Positions 26,870 through 37,500 of a stretch of DNA of 64,000 nt are shown here, piece after piece (within the stretch, counting starts at the first letter, position 1; each line of letters begins with the position of its first letter). Where the stretch lies: assembly GCF_014642655.1 (NCBI RefSeq), contig NZ_BMIR01000012.1, positions 32,939 to 96,938 of the forward strand. Direction: 5' to 3'. Made by a program: the position numbers and the translations under genes. Under the pieces are notes generated by a model. That model ran no database searches and was not told where the DNA came from. It was given only the letters and a program-made list of their open reading frames with translations. The DNA is from Pullulanibacillus camelliae (GTDB taxonomy: Bacteria > Bacillota > Bacilli > Bacillales > Sporolactobacillaceae).

Positions 26870-27820
26870 CTAAACCTGAATCTCCTTAAAAAATGCCTCA
26901 GCCTGCTTTTTATCTTGGTGCATTTGGTCGACAAGCGCATCAACCTTTGTAAAGGTCTTGTCCTCTCTTAATTTCTTATACCATTCCACTTGCACGGTTT
27001 CCCCATATATCGATTGATTGAAGCCAAACAAATTGACCTCAATGACGATCGGTGTCGCTTCCTTATAAAATGTGGGGCGATCCCCAATATACCCCATCCC
27101 GTCAATCCACGTATTCTCTACGTTCATACGAACGGCATAAATACCTTGGTTTGGAATCACATAAGGATCGTGCGTCTTGACATTAGCCGTTGGGAAGCCC
27201 AGTTCAGCTCCGCCGCGTTTATCACCATGTACCACCATTCCTGTCATGCGGTAAGGGCGACCAAGATAGGCCTGCGCCTCTTCCATCTTTCCTGCAAGAA
27301 TAAGCTCTCTAATATGTGTCGTGCTTACCTTGTGGTCATTGATCACCAGCTTAGGCACGGTTGTCACTGCAAACATGTTTCGTGATTCCTGTTTGATTGT
27401 CTCCATCGTTCCCTTTGCCATTCGACCATACGTAAAATCAAACCCTGCCACAACATGCTTAACATTTAAGCGGATGATATATTGATCAATAAATGCTTGA
27501 GGGGAAAGCTGGCTAAATGCCGAATCAAAGCGAACAAAATAAAGAAGATCGACACCTAGCGCCTTTATCAATTTCGCTTTTTCTTCAGGCGGCGTTAAAT
27601 AATCGCTTCGCTTGTCCATCTTTTTTAGAACCACCGATGGATGGGGATGAAAGGTCATCACAGCTGCTTTTTGCCCCTTGCTATGGGCAATGTTTACAGC
27701 GGTCTTGATGACTTCTTGATGTCCGAGATGAACGCCATCAAAATAGCCAAGCGCCATGACCTTTTCACCAGCACCATCAATCGGCTCCTCAGAAGGTTGT
27801 GTTAAATGGATTGTTTCCAA
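26870..27820 (-). CDS. ribF: Bifunctional riboflavin kinase/FMN adenylyltransferase RibF (RibC)
   Basis: The enzyme makes FMN and then FAD from riboflavin. The N-terminal adenylyltransferase domain carries GYFDGVHLGHQ (near residues 25-35) and STTHIRELI. The C-terminal kinase domain carries GDKRGGAELGFPTAN. I chose the TTG at 27820 (316 residues, METIHLTQP), with AGGTGG five bases upstream. A GTG three codons earlier overlaps that binding site. It follows truB closely and precedes rpsO, as in B. subtilis, where the gene is called ribC. Confidence 0.95.
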   Translation of the reverse strand: METIHLTQPSEEPIDGAGEKVMALGYFDGVHLGHQEVIKTAVNIAHSKGQKAAVMTFHPHPSVVLKKMDKRSDYLTPPEEKAKLIKALGVDLLYFVRFDSAFSQLSPQAFIDQYIIRLNVKHVVAGFDFTYGRMAKGTMETIKQESRNMFAVTTVPKLVINDHKVSTTHIRELILAGKMEEAQAYLGRPYRMTGMVVHGDKRGGAELGFPTANVKTHDPYVIPNQGIYAVRMNVENTWIDGMGYIGDRPTFYKEATPIVIEVNLFGFNQSIYGETVQVEWYKKLREDKTFTKVDALVDQMHQDKKQAEAFFKEIQV

Positions 27821-27857
27821 AAATGCCACCTACTTTTACTTTTACTTCAATTTCAAT

Positions 27858-28757
27858 TCAATTGGATAATACTCTTTCAGGTTTAATTAAATGCGGTTTG
27901 GTTGGATGTTGTTTATATATGGCTAAACATTCTCCGTGATTATTATAAACTGTATAGAGCTGATTTTTAAAGTCATTTGGTTTATTAAGAACAGCCCCAT
28001 TCATGACTTGTTGGGCAGTTGCTTCATCGACATTGAGCCGTGGCATTTCTTTTAAAGCTTCATGAATCGGCGTTAACAGCGAGGCAAATCGTTCTTGTTC
28101 TATTGCTTGCTCAATATCAGCAAAAGACAGACAGTCACCGATATCAAACGCTCCAGAACGCGTGCGTGTTAAAGAGAACAAATGGGCAGGATAGCCCAGT
28201 TTTTTACCGATATCTACAGCTAAAGTCCGCACATAAGTCCCTTTGCTACAATAGACAACAAACGGTAGATCCTTTGAAAATGCTTCTCCATCTGTATTTA
28301 AGGCCAATTCAAAAATCGTCACCTGGCGGGAAGGGCGTTCAACCTTAATACCCGCGCGAGCATATTCATACAGCTTTTTGCCTTTAACCTTGACGGCTGA
28401 ATACATGGGCGGCACTTGCGTAATCTCTCCTACAAAGGTTGTGAATACTGCTTCAATTTCAGCGCGCGACCACCGATCCGTCACCGTTTTTCCTTCAACA
28501 ACCTCACCTGTAGCATCTTCAGTCGTTGTTGCTGTGCCAAGACGAATCACCCCTTCATACACTTTGCTATCCACTGTAAGAAATTGAGCAATGCGCGTAG
28601 CCTTTCCTAAACATATCGGCAATACACCATCCACTTCAGGGTCAAGCGTCCCTGTATGACCGATTTTCTTCATGTGTAGAAGCTTACGGAGACGGTAGAT
28701 ACAATCGTGCGAGGTCATTCCTCTGGGTTTATAAAGGGGCAGTACACCAGAAAACAT
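27858..28757 (-). CDS. truB: tRNA pseudouridine(55) synthase TruB
   Basis: TruB makes pseudouridine 55 in the T-loop of tRNAs. The 299-residue protein has the catalytic aspartate D39 in GHTGTLDPEVDGVLP and the family start SGVLPLYKPRGMTSHDC. I chose the ATG at 28757; the upstream in-frame TTG at 28778 overlaps the AAGGAG ribosome binding site. It is separated from rbfA by a terminator and a 360-bp repeat-bearing gap, so unlike a tight nusA operon it probably has its own promoter. Confidence 0.95.
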   Translation of the reverse strand: MFSGVLPLYKPRGMTSHDCIYRLRKLLHMKKIGHTGTLDPEVDGVLPICLGKATRIAQFLTVDSKVYEGVIRLGTATTTEDATGEVVEGKTVTDRWSRAEIEAVFTTFVGEITQVPPMYSAVKVKGKKLYEYARAGIKVERPSRQVTIFELALNTDGEAFSKDLPFVVYCSKGTYVRTLAVDIGKKLGYPAHLFSLTRTRSGAFDIGDCLSFADIEQAIEQERFASLLTPIHEALKEMPRLNVDEATAQQVMNGAVLNKPNDFKNQLYTVYNNHGECLAIYKQHPTKPHLIKPERVLSN

Positions 28758-29117
28758 AATCGTAACAAACTCCTTCAACTAAAATAAGCATGAATGAGAA
28801 CGCACTCATACTGTAGACAAATATCTTAGAGTACATCGCTGCCCAGTCCTTTATTGGGCACAACACTTTATTCAATATAAACTATGCAGGTTAAGCGGAG
28901 TAAAAATTGCCATCACTCACTGCAAAAGGAAAAACTATGGTTGTACTGCTTTTAGCACTCCTGATGTAATTTTCCCCAATCACAAACTAAGGGGGCCTAA
29001 AAGCCTTAGGGAGTAAAAGTCACAGGTTTACTTATGCCAATACTCTCATCATCCTCCAATCATGTTAGCATAGGCTTATATTGTACAAGAAAGAAGGATA
29101 GACAAAAGCGTCTATCC
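28758..29117. other. 360-bp non-coding gap between rbfA and truB
   Basis: This gap holds the rbfA terminator (29089-29120) and an R2-related repeat (28937-29030). A truB promoter should lie in the left part, but I could not place one with confidence. Confidence 0.55.
28937..29030 (+). repeat. R2 repeat, divergent copy
   Basis: It shares TAGCACTCCTGATGT, CAATCACA, ACTAAGGG, AGCCTTAGG and AAAAGTCACAG-like segments, in order with the 21.0-kb copy. The hairpin arm is TGTAATT, with one mismatch to AATCACA. Confidence 0.5.
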
Positions 29118-29120
29118 TCA
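29089..29120 (-). terminator. Intrinsic terminator of rbfA
   Basis: The minus strand reads GAGGATAGAC, a short loop (GCTTTT), GTCTATCCTTC, then a T-rich tail. It overlaps the rbfA stop codon region. Confidence 0.75.
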
Positions 29121-29465
29121 GTCTTCATCGTGAATATCATGAAGCAATCGGTTAATACGATTTCCATATTCAATCGATTCGTCAATCTCAAAACTTAATT
29201 CAGGTGTCTTACGAAGTCGAATCCGTTTCCCGATTTCTGATCGGATAAAGCCTTTGGCCTTATTTAATCCTTTTAATGTATCTGATTCCGAATCATTAGA
29301 ACCTAGGACAGTGATATATGCTGTGGCTTGTTGAAGGTCTCCAGTCACATCCACTCCAGTCACCGTTACAAAACCAACTCTAGGGTCCTTAATGCGATTG
29401 GATATGATGTCACTCAATTCCTTCTTCATTTGTTCAGCAACGCGATTGACACGTAAATTAGCCAA
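29118..29465 (-). CDS. rbfA: Ribosome-binding factor A
   Basis: RbfA is a KH-fold protein that helps mature the 30S subunit and 16S rRNA 5' end, especially in the cold. The 115-residue protein has the family start [19 protein letters not shown] and the central [16 protein letters not shown]. It ends the rimP-nusA-infB group and is followed by a terminator. The ylxP stop codon lies 14 bases upstream. Confidence 0.95.
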   Translation of the reverse strand: MANLRVNRVAEQMKKELSDIISNRIKDPRVGFVTVTGVDVTGDLQQATAYITVLGSNDSESDTLKGLNKAKGFIRSEIGKRIRLRKTPELSFEIDESIEYGNRINRLLHDIHDED

Positions 29466-29479
29466 AATCTACACCTCCA

Positions 29480-29761
29480 TTACAGCCACTCATATCTTGT
29501 GCTCGCGCGCTCTATTTCAGCATTGCCATCCAATATGCGCAACGCGCGTTCCAATTCTTTCTCAACAGGGATTTTGGATGTTGCCACGGACACAAAAATG
29601 AGCTCTGTTCGTTGCCACACATCTTGGTGCCCAATTTCGGCACAGGCAACATTTAGCCGATTTTTTACTCGGGTTATAATGCTTTTAATGACTGAGCGCT
29701 TATCCTTTAAAGATTGGGCATTGTAAAGCATGCACTCACATGTCACTGAACCGATGATCAC
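29480..29761 (-). CDS. ylxP: DUF503 protein YlxP
   Basis: A 93-residue conserved protein (DUF503) with a ferredoxin-like fold in known structures and no assigned function. It begins [27 protein letters not shown], matching the family, and has the typical [11 protein letters not shown] stretch. It starts with GTG and overlaps the infB stop codon by four bases (GTGA), so translation is coupled. Constant linkage with infB and rbfA hints at ribosome assembly, which is inference. Confidence 0.9.
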   Translation of the reverse strand: MIIGSVTCECMLYNAQSLKDKRSVIKSIITRVKNRLNVACAEIGHQDVWQRTELIFVSVATSKIPVEKELERALRILDGNAEIERASTRYEWL

Positions 29762-32031
29762 CGGGAGACTTCTTCCATGACGAAGGCTTCCATCGTATCG
29801 CCTTCCTTAATATCATTGAAATTCTCTAAAGTAATCCCACACTCAAATCCAGCAGTCACTTCTTTGGCGTCATCTTTGAAGCGTTTCAAAGTATCCACAT
29901 GTCCTTCATAGATCACGATACCATCACGAATCAAGCGAATGCCAGCTTCACGGGAGACTTTCCCATCAGTAACATAACATCCAGCAATAGTACCAACCTT
30001 GGATACTTTAAAGGTAGTCCGCACCTCAACTTGACCAATGACTTTCTCTTCATATTCTGGATCAAGCATGCCCTTCATCGCTGCTTCCATTTCTTCAATC
30101 GCATCATAAATCACGCGATATAAGCGAATATCGACTTTTTCAGCTTCCGCTGTTCTTTTAGCATTGCCATCAGGGCGCACATTGAAACCAATAATTATCG
30201 CATTAGAGGCAGAAGCCAAAATGATGTCGGATTCAGTAATTGCTCCTGCTCCTGTATGGATAATGTTGACCCGAACACCTTCAACATCAATTTTTTTCAG
30301 CGAACCAGCTACAGCTTCAACAGAGCCTTGGACATCTGCCTTAACGATAACGTTGATCTCTTTGATGTCGCCTTCTTTGATTTTTTCAAAAAGGTCATCG
30401 AGGCTAACCTTTGATGTTTCCTTGCGTTCAGCCACACGATTTTTCTCAGCTCTCGCTTCACCAATTTGTCGAGCCTTTTTCTCATCCTCATAAACGATAA
30501 ACATGTCTCCAGCACCAGGGACATCATTCAATCCAGTGATTTCCACAGGCGTTGATGGCCCGGCTTGCTTTAAGCGCCGTCCATGCTCATTGACCATTGC
30601 ACGCACACGTCCGTATGTGTTTCCAACAACAATAGCATCGCCGATTTTTAATGTCCCATTTTGAACAAGCAACGTGGCAACTGGACCGCGCCCTTTATCG
30701 AGCTCCGCTTCTACTACAGAGCCGCGCGCTGCTTTATCTGGATTGGCTTTATAATCCTCTACTTCAGCAATAAGAAGGATCATTTCTAAAAGCTCATCGA
30801 TCCCCTCTCCCTTAATAGCAGAAAGCTTGACGAAAATGGTATCTCCGCCCCAATCCTCGGCAATCAGACCGTGCTCAGATAATTCTTGCATCACGCGATC
30901 AGGATTTGCACCTTCTTTGTCCATTTTATTCACGGCCACTATGATCGGCACATTAGCCGCTTTGGCATGGTTGATCGCTTCAATAGTCTGTGGCATAACA
31001 CCATCATCTGCCGCGACCACGAGGACAGTAATGTCAGTAATTTGCGCACCGCGCGCGCGCATAGTGGTAAATGCCGCATGTCCTGGTGTATCTAGAAAGG
31101 TTACCTTTTTACCCTCATGGGTGATTTGGTAGGCACCAATATGCTGTGTAATGCCCCCAGCTTCTGCATCGGTAACCTTAGTATGACGAATGGAATCAAG
31201 AAGGGTTGTTTTCCCGTGATCAACATGCCCCATAATGGTGACGACCGGTGGGCGACTAACCGCTGTTGCTTCATCGATATCCAAGCCTTCCTCTTCAAAG
31301 GCCGTTTCATCAACAAAGACTTCTTCCTCCGCTTTTACGCCGTAATCCTCGGCAATCAGCTGAATGGTATCTTCATCGATCTGTTGGTTCTTAGTGGCCA
31401 TCACGCCAATACCCATGAGTTTTTTTATAATTTCAGTAGACTCTCGACCAAGCTTCTCTGCAAGTTCACTAACAGCCAAAGGCCCAGAATACGTGATTTT
31501 TTCAGGAAGCGGGGTTTGTTGCTTTGGCTTTTGTCCTTCATGGCGGTTGCGCTTGTTAAAACGTTTCCCTGACCGCTTTCCACCATTATTTCTATTCCGT
31601 GAATCATTCGGCTTAGCGCCTCGATTTTTGCCGTTTTCTCCATTGTTGGTTGGACGTTGTTGTCCTTTATTATTCTCTGAAATCACTTTATCATTTCCAT
31701 TTCGATTTTTACGATTTTCTCTGACTTGTGACGATGGGGTATGACTGCTACGTTGGCCATTTTTAGCCTTTGCGTTTTCATTTGGTCGTTTCTGCTCGCG
31801 TGCATTGCCTGGATTTCCCGTCTTCGTTTCCTTTTGACTAGGCTTATTCCCGCGCTGTCTCTCTTGTTTTTCAGTACCAGATAGCTGTTTGTTAAGCTGT
31901 TGGATTTGTTCCTCAGTAATAACAGCCATATGGCTGGAGACAGGTGCACCTAAACGCTCTAACATATCAATAATTTTTTTACTTGGTACATTTTTTTCTT
32001 TTGCAAATTCATACACTCTTTTTTTACTCAT
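29758..32031 (-). CDS. infB: Translation initiation factor IF-2
   Basis: IF-2 is the GTPase that brings initiator tRNA to the 30S subunit and promotes subunit joining. The 757-residue protein has an N-terminal IF2N domain ([19 protein letters not shown]). A long polar linker rich in N, K, R and Q follows (about 60-170). A second IF2N comes before the G domain ([10 protein letters not shown] near 263-272, [12 protein letters not shown]), then the beta-barrel and C-terminal domains. I chose the ATG at 32031 with a GGGGGTG site; nine upstream codons to 32058 have no support. Confidence 0.97.
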   Translation of the reverse strand: MSKKRVYEFAKEKNVPSKKIIDMLERLGAPVSSHMAVITEEQIQQLNKQLSGTEKQERQRGNKPSQKETKTGNPGNAREQKRPNENAKAKNGQRSSHTPSSQVRENRKNRNGNDKVISENNKGQQRPTNNGENGKNRGAKPNDSRNRNNGGKRSGKRFNKRNRHEGQKPKQQTPLPEKITYSGPLAVSELAEKLGRESTEIIKKLMGIGVMATKNQQIDEDTIQLIAEDYGVKAEEEVFVDETAFEEEGLDIDEATAVSRPPVVTIMGHVDHGKTTLLDSIRHTKVTDAEAGGITQHIGAYQITHEGKKVTFLDTPGHAAFTTMRARGAQITDITVLVVAADDGVMPQTIEAINHAKAANVPIIVAVNKMDKEGANPDRVMQELSEHGLIAEDWGGDTIFVKLSAIKGEGIDELLEMILLIAEVEDYKANPDKAARGSVVEAELDKGRGPVATLLVQNGTLKIGDAIVVGNTYGRVRAMVNEHGRRLKQAGPSTPVEITGLNDVPGAGDMFIVYEDEKKARQIGEARAEKNRVAERKETSKVSLDDLFEKIKEGDIKEINVIVKADVQGSVEAVAGSLKKIDVEGVRVNIIHTGAGAITESDIILASASNAIIIGFNVRPDGNAKRTAEAEKVDIRLYRVIYDAIEEMEAAMKGMLDPEYEEKVIGQVEVRTTFKVSKVGTIAGCYVTDGKVSREAGIRLIRDGIVIYEGHVDTLKRFKDDAKEVTAGFECGITLENFNDIKEGDTMEAFVMEEVSR

Positions 32032-32035
32032 ATAT

Positions 32036-32359
32036 TCACCCCCGCAATGATAGATCAAACAGAGTGACTAGTTTGTCACTGAATCCTTTATCAGTCACAG
32101 CAACAACGACACGTTCAACTTTACCAATTGCTTTACCTAGCGTTTGTCTGTCCGAAACGCTCCGCAAAGGGACCTTATAGGATGTGCACTTATTGGTAAT
32201 GGTTTTTTTGGTTCGATCCGATGCATCCTCCGTTAAAATCACGATATTGGCTTTATTTTGCCGAATAGCCTGAATGACCTGCTCCTCCCCAGAAATAACC
32301 TTTCCAGCACGATTCGCTAAGCCCAAAAAAGAAAACCATCGGTCATTCGCTGCGCTCAC
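32036..32359 (-). CDS. ylxQ: L7Ae-family ribosomal-like protein YlxQ
   Basis: A 107-residue L7Ae/L30e-like RNA-binding protein. The core reads [18 protein letters not shown] and [16 protein letters not shown], matching kink-turn binding relatives. In B. subtilis YlxQ binds kink-turn-type RNA and its cellular role is unsettled. It overlaps rnpM by four bases and is four bases from the infB start, so it is part of the nusA-infB operon. Confidence 0.9.
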   Translation of the reverse strand: MSAANDRWFSFLGLANRAGKVISGEEQVIQAIRQNKANIVILTEDASDRTKKTITNKCTSYKVPLRSVSDRQTLGKAIGKVERVVVAVTDKGFSDKLVTLFDLSLRG

Positions 32360-32628
32360 TCCGCATTCTCCTCAACATGACTTTTCAATTCTTCATATAA
32401 AGCATCAGGCACTTCTGCTTTTAAATGCTTACTTAGCAGCTTTTTTTGCTGTGCCGTTTCAATACAGGTGATGTCTTTTGAAATATAGGCACCACGACCA
32501 TTCTTTTTACCTGTTAGATCGAGGGTGACTTCCCCCTCTGGCGACCTCACAACTCGAAGAAGATCTTTTTTGTCCTTATTTTCTTGACAAACGATGCATT
32601 TTCTCAATGGTATCTTGCGCTTCTTCAT
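32356..32628 (-). CDS. rnpM: RNase P modulator RnpM (YlxR)
   Basis: A 90-residue YlxR-family protein, characterised by its lysine-rich surface and the motif RKCIVCQENKDKKDLLRVVRS near the N-terminus, followed by KKNGRGAYIS. In B. subtilis the family member has been reported to bind the RNA of RNase P and modulate its activity; older work calls it a nucleic-acid binding regulator. It sits directly after nusA and overlaps ylxQ by four bases. GAGGTG precedes the ATG. Confidence 0.9.
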   Translation of the reverse strand: MKKRKIPLRKCIVCQENKDKKDLLRVVRSPEGEVTLDLTGKKNGRGAYISKDITCIETAQQKKLLSKHLKAEVPDALYEELKSHVEENAE

Positions 32629-32644
32629 GCGACTTCACCTCGAA

Positions 32645-33805
32645 TTATAACGTATCTTCAGAGTCTGACGCGCCTTCAAACGCATCTTCTGAGCGATCGT
32701 TCACATCGACGTCTTCATCATCCCAGTCCGCATGATCATTGTCTGTGGCAGCTTTATTTAGCAATCCTAATTCCTCAGCATCAGACTCGCTCTTGATATC
32801 AATCTTCCAACCGGTTAACTTGGCAGCTAAACGCGCATTCTGACCGCGCTTCCCGATAGCTAGTGAGAGCTGATAATCAGGAACGATAACAGTTGTCGCC
32901 TTTTCTTCTTCATCAACAATGACATCGACCACCTTTGATGGGCTTAGAGCATTGGCAACATATTCTGTGGGATCTTCTGACCAGCGAACAATATCAATTT
33001 TTTCACCTTTTAATTCGTCGACAATCGCTTGCACGCGGGTGCCGCGTTGGCCCACACAGGACCCAACAGGATCGACCTCAGGATCTTCAGCATGAACGGC
33101 AATTTTAGAGCGGTCGCCCGCTTCTCTAGCAATCGATTTGATCTCGACAGTCCCATCATAGATTTCAGGAACCTCTAACTCAAATAGCCTTTTCAGCAAA
33201 CCAGGATGTGTTCTTGAAACCAATACTGATGGTCCCTTAGTGGTATTTTCAACCTTGGTGATATACACCTTGATCCGATCATGAGGATGATAGCTTTCTG
33301 TAGGCATTTGCTCGGAAGCCGGCAGTAATGCTTCTAAGCGACCAAGGTCAACATAGATATAACGGTGATCCTGACGCTGCACTATACCTGTCATAATATC
33401 ATCTTCTCGATCGATGTATTCCGAATAAATCACACCGCGCTCAGCTTCTCTGACACGCTGGGTAACAACCTGCTTGGCTGTTTGAGCAGCAATGCGTCCA
33501 AAGTTGCGTGGCGTGACTTCGATTTCAATGATGTCACCAATTGCATATTGTGGGCTGATATTATGCGCTTCGTCAAGAGATATTTGCAATCTCGCATCTT
33601 CAACTTCTTCGACAACATCCTTTTGTGCAAAAACTTTGATGGTTCCTGATTGATCATTGATATCCACTCGGACATTCTGCGCTTGATTGTAATTGCGCTT
33701 ATAAGCTGAAATCAGCGCAGCCTCTAACGCATCTATTATAACATCCTTGCTTACACCTTTATCTTTTTCCAGAGCAGTAAGCGCATCCAAAAGGTCACTA
33801 GCCAT
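32645..33805 (-). CDS. nusA: Transcription termination/antitermination factor NusA
   Basis: NusA binds RNA polymerase and RNA to control pausing, termination and antitermination. The 386-residue protein has the N-terminal polymerase-binding domain (1 to about 125), an S1 domain (about 135-200, with DIMTGIVQR), and two KH domains (about 200-345, with DPVGSCVGQRGTRVQ and SLAIGKRGQNARLAAKL). It ends in a short acidic tail and lacks the C-terminal acidic repeats of E. coli NusA, as is normal in Firmicutes. It follows rimP and leads into rnpM. Confidence 0.97.
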   Translation of the reverse strand: MASDLLDALTALEKDKGVSKDVIIDALEAALISAYKRNYNQAQNVRVDINDQSGTIKVFAQKDVVEEVEDARLQISLDEAHNISPQYAIGDIIEIEVTPRNFGRIAAQTAKQVVTQRVREAERGVIYSEYIDREDDIMTGIVQRQDHRYIYVDLGRLEALLPASEQMPTESYHPHDRIKVYITKVENTTKGPSVLVSRTHPGLLKRLFELEVPEIYDGTVEIKSIAREAGDRSKIAVHAEDPEVDPVGSCVGQRGTRVQAIVDELKGEKIDIVRWSEDPTEYVANALSPSKVVDVIVDEEEKATTVIVPDYQLSLAIGKRGQNARLAAKLTGWKIDIKSESDAEELGLLNKAATDNDHADWDDEDVDVNDRSEDAFEGASDSEDTL

Positions 33806-33892
33806 TATTTAATCTCCCCTTTAGTTATCACCTGAGTGAAGCACGACCCAATCCAACACTCAGTGGCTTGAAATATTTTTTTAGTATATTTA

Positions 33893-34366
33893 TTAAAAAA
33901 TAATCGCTAATCTCGCATTGGCAATTTTGTCAATGGGTACTTGAATGTCAGTGACACGCGTTTTATGCTTAACAGAAACAGTAACCCCGTCTTCTGCCGC
34001 AGAAACGAGTCGCCCTTCAATTTCCTTATGTCCATCGATGGCCTCATAGGTAGTCAGGCGGACATCCTTCCCCACTGCTTTTTTGAAGTCTTCAATGCCA
34101 CGCAATGGGCGCTCAGCACCGGGTGAGGAGACTTCTAAATAATAAGCATCATCGATGAGCGCCTCGTTTTGATCAAGTGCCTCACTCAAGCGTTCACTAA
34201 CCCTTGTGCATGTATCCAAATCAACACCATGCGGAGAATCAATAAAAACTCTTAAAAACCAATTTTTCCCTTCCTTGACATACTTTAAATCAAAGAGCTC
34301 AAGATCAAGGTCATCAAGAATTGGTTCAATGAGTTCTTTGGCTGATTCAACAATTCTTCCAGCCAC
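33893..34366 (-). CDS. rimP: Ribosome maturation factor RimP (YlxS)
   Basis: RimP assists 30S assembly. The 157-residue protein has the family N-terminal domain (LELFDLKYVKEGKNWFLRVFIDSPHGVDLDTCTRVSERL region) and SPGAERPL near residue 83, then an SH3-like C-terminal domain. It starts with GTG, with AGGAGG seven bases upstream. It is the first gene of the rimP-nusA-rnpM-ylxQ-infB-ylxP-rbfA operon. A terminator separates it from polC. Confidence 0.95.
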   Translation of the reverse strand: MAGRIVESAKELIEPILDDLDLELFDLKYVKEGKNWFLRVFIDSPHGVDLDTCTRVSERLSEALDQNEALIDDAYYLEVSSPGAERPLRGIEDFKKAVGKDVRLTTYEAIDGHKEIEGRLVSAAEDGVTVSVKHKTRVTDIQVPIDKIANARLAIIF

Positions 34367-34466
34367 TCGATTTCCTCCTTTCTATCGCAATCCTATTAAC
34401 CATAGTTTTGCCCAATAACGTTATGTAAAAACAGGCCTTATTCACTTTAGCTTTTTTATGAAAACG

Positions 34467-34493
34467 AAAGAGTGGGAAAATCCCACTCTTCTT
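34467..34493 (-). terminator. Intrinsic terminator of polC
   Basis: AAGAGTGGGA, loop TTT-like, TCCCACTCTT: a 10-bp stem followed on the minus strand by a T-rich tail (TCGTTTTCAT). It lies about 90 bases past the polC stop codon. Confidence 0.7.
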
Positions 34494-34579
34494 AGCCGAC
34501 CTATTCTCTAGTATTTCCTTTATTACTATATCATACCCATCAAGAATATCGCAACTCTCAGAACAAAAAGCTGACGGTA

Positions 34580-37500
34580 TTAGAAAAGGGAGAGCTGATT
34601 AGCCTCAGGTAACCCTTGCAGGCAGCCTTGCTGATCTAGGTATTCGATCACAGTTTTTGACAGCTTTGCTCGGCGCTGCAGGTCTTCTTTTGATAAAAAT
34701 TCGCCATCTTCACGCGCCTTAGCAATGTTCAATGCCGCATTTGTTCCTACGCCTTGCAGAGCATTAAATGGTGGAATTAATGCCTCACCATCAACAATAA
34801 AATCCGTCGCACTCGATCGATATAAATCAATGGGCTTAAAAGAAAACCCACGTTCACACATTTCACGAGCAATCTCAAGAACGGTGAGCAAGTTCTTTTC
34901 TTTAGGTGACGCATCAAGTCCCTTGCCTTGAATCTCATCGATTTTTGCTTTAATCGCTCCGGCACCACGCCGCATTGTATCAATATCAAAGTCATCTGCT
35001 CGCACTGAAAAATACGTCGCGTAGTATAGAATGGGATGATGCACTTTAAAATAAGCGATGCGAACAGCCATTAAAACGTAGGCTGTGGCGTGGGCTTTTG
35101 GAAACATATATTTAATCTTAAGACATGAATCGATGTACCAATCTGGCACATTATTGTTCTTCATCTCTTCGATCCATTCATCAGTTAGCCCTTTTCCTTT
35201 ACGAACGGACTCCATAATTTTGAAGGCTAATGAAGGATCCAAGCCCTTATGCATTAAATACACCATGATGTCATCACGACAGCCGATGACATCCTTTAAC
35301 TCACATATCCCTTGATTAATCAGTTCATCAGCATTATTTAACCAAACATCAGTCCCGTGGGACAATCCAGAGATTTGTACCAATTCTGCAAAAGTGGTCG
35401 GACGGGTTTCTTCAAGCATCTGTCTAACAAAACGCGTGCCAAACTCAGGAATCCCCAGCGTCCCTGTTTTACAACCGATCTGTTCCTCTGTTACACCTAG
35501 GCTTTCGGTGTTACTAAAAATTTTCATCACTTCGGGATCATCTGTTGGAATCGTTTTTGGATCAATTCCACTTAAATCCTGAAGCATCCTGATCGCCGTC
35601 GGATCATCGTGTCCAAGAATATCAAGCTTTAACACATTATCATGAATGGAATGGAAGTCGAAATGCGTCGTCCGCCACTCAGAATCCTTATCATCAGCTG
35701 GAAACTGGATGGGAGTGAAATCATAGACATCCATATAATCTGGAACAACGATAATACCTCCAGGGTGCTGCCCTGTCGTCCGCTTAACACCCGTACAGCC
35801 CGCCGCTAATCGATCGATTTCAGCCCCACGAAAATGAAGATCATAGTCACTTTCGTACCCTTTTACAAAGCCGTAGGCTGTCTTATCGGCAACCGTACCA
35901 ATGGTTCCTGCGCGATACACGTAATCCTCACCAAACAGTTCCTTCGTATAATTGTGCGCACGGGGTTGGTAATCACCTGAAAAGTTAAGGTCAATATCAG
36001 GCACCTTATCTCCTTTGAACCCAAGGAAGGTTTCAAAAGGAATGTCGTGGCCATCCTTGATATAGTCTTGTCCACACTTAGGACATTTGGCATCCGGTAA
36101 ATCGAAGCCACAGGCCACACTGCCGTCTGTAAAAAATTCTGATTGGTAGCAATGCGGACAATAGTAATGCGGCGGCAGTGGATTAACCTCTGTAATCGAC
36201 ATCATCGTGGCCACAAAGGACGAACCAACCGAACCCCGGGAGCCCACCAGATAACCATCATTCAAGGATTTTACAACCAATTTGTGAGAGATGAGATAAA
36301 TGACCGCAAATCCATGACCAATGATGCTGGACAGTTCTTTCTCCAAACGTTTTTCCACAATTTCAGGAAGCTCATCTCCATAACGGCGACGTGCTTCTTT
36401 ATAGCTCATTTCACGAACTTCTTCGTCCGCACCTTCAATTCTAGGTGTGTAAAGATCATCTTTAACCGGTGTAATATCAGCAATCCTATTAGCGACAAGA
36501 TGAGTGTTGTCAATGACGATTTCCTCGGCGACCTCTTTGCCGAGGAAGCTGAATTCCTCAAGCATCTCTCCTGTTGTACGGAAATGGACAGGTGGCTGTA
36601 ATTGTCGGTTCAACGGATTTCCCGCCTGTGACTTGATCAGGATTTTGCGATAAAGGTATTCATGTTCATCAAGGTAATGAACATTTCCTGTCGCTACCAC
36701 AGGCTTGTTCATTTTCTTTCCAAGATCAACAATGTTGCCGATGATTTGACGCAAGGCCAGTTCATCATTCACAAGCTCTTTCTCGATGAGATGCTGTTGG
36801 ATAGACGGCGGCTGCACTTCAAGATAATCATAGAAGGCTGCGACTTTTTCCGCCTCTTCTGCAGACTTCTGCATCATGGCTTCAAACACCTCACCTTGAC
36901 TGCAGCCCGAGCCAACAATAAGTCCTTCACGATATTTGGTTAATAAAGAACGTGGAACACGCGGAACGCGATAAAAGTAATTGACATGAGAAGAAGAAAT
37001 CAGCTTATATAGATTTTTGAGTCCTTCTTGAGTTGTCGCCAAAATCGTACAATGACTTGGTCTCACGCGCTCAAAATTCCCCTGACCTGTATTTTCATTC
37101 AATTGATCATGTAACGTAATCCCCTTTTCAAGGGTATCCTGAATCATTTTCCACAATAAGTAACCCGTGGCCTCTGCATCATAGATAGCGCGGTGATGCT
37201 GTGTCAGCTCAATATTAAATGCTTTACACAAAGTGTTTAAACGATGGTTTTTCATATGTGGGTAAAGAAAACGGCCGAGCTCTAACGTATCGACAACAGC
37301 ATTGGCAGCTTTTGGCAACCCTACCCTTTCATAACCGGTGTTTAAAAAGCCCATATCGAATTGCGCATTATGGGCAACAAGGACACTGTCACCTGCAAAT
37401 TCATGAAATTGTTTTAGCACGACGTCAATTTCTGGAGCATCACGGACCATATCATCGGTAATGCCTGTCAATTCAATCGTCGTGGTCGACAGTGTTTCAT

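Noticed and set aside
31117-31744. Long plus-strand frames of 126-151 codons opposite infB, and similar ones opposite polC (36143-36601)
   Set aside because: They lie antisense to highly conserved coding sequence and have no initiation signals, so they are shadows of the real reading frame.
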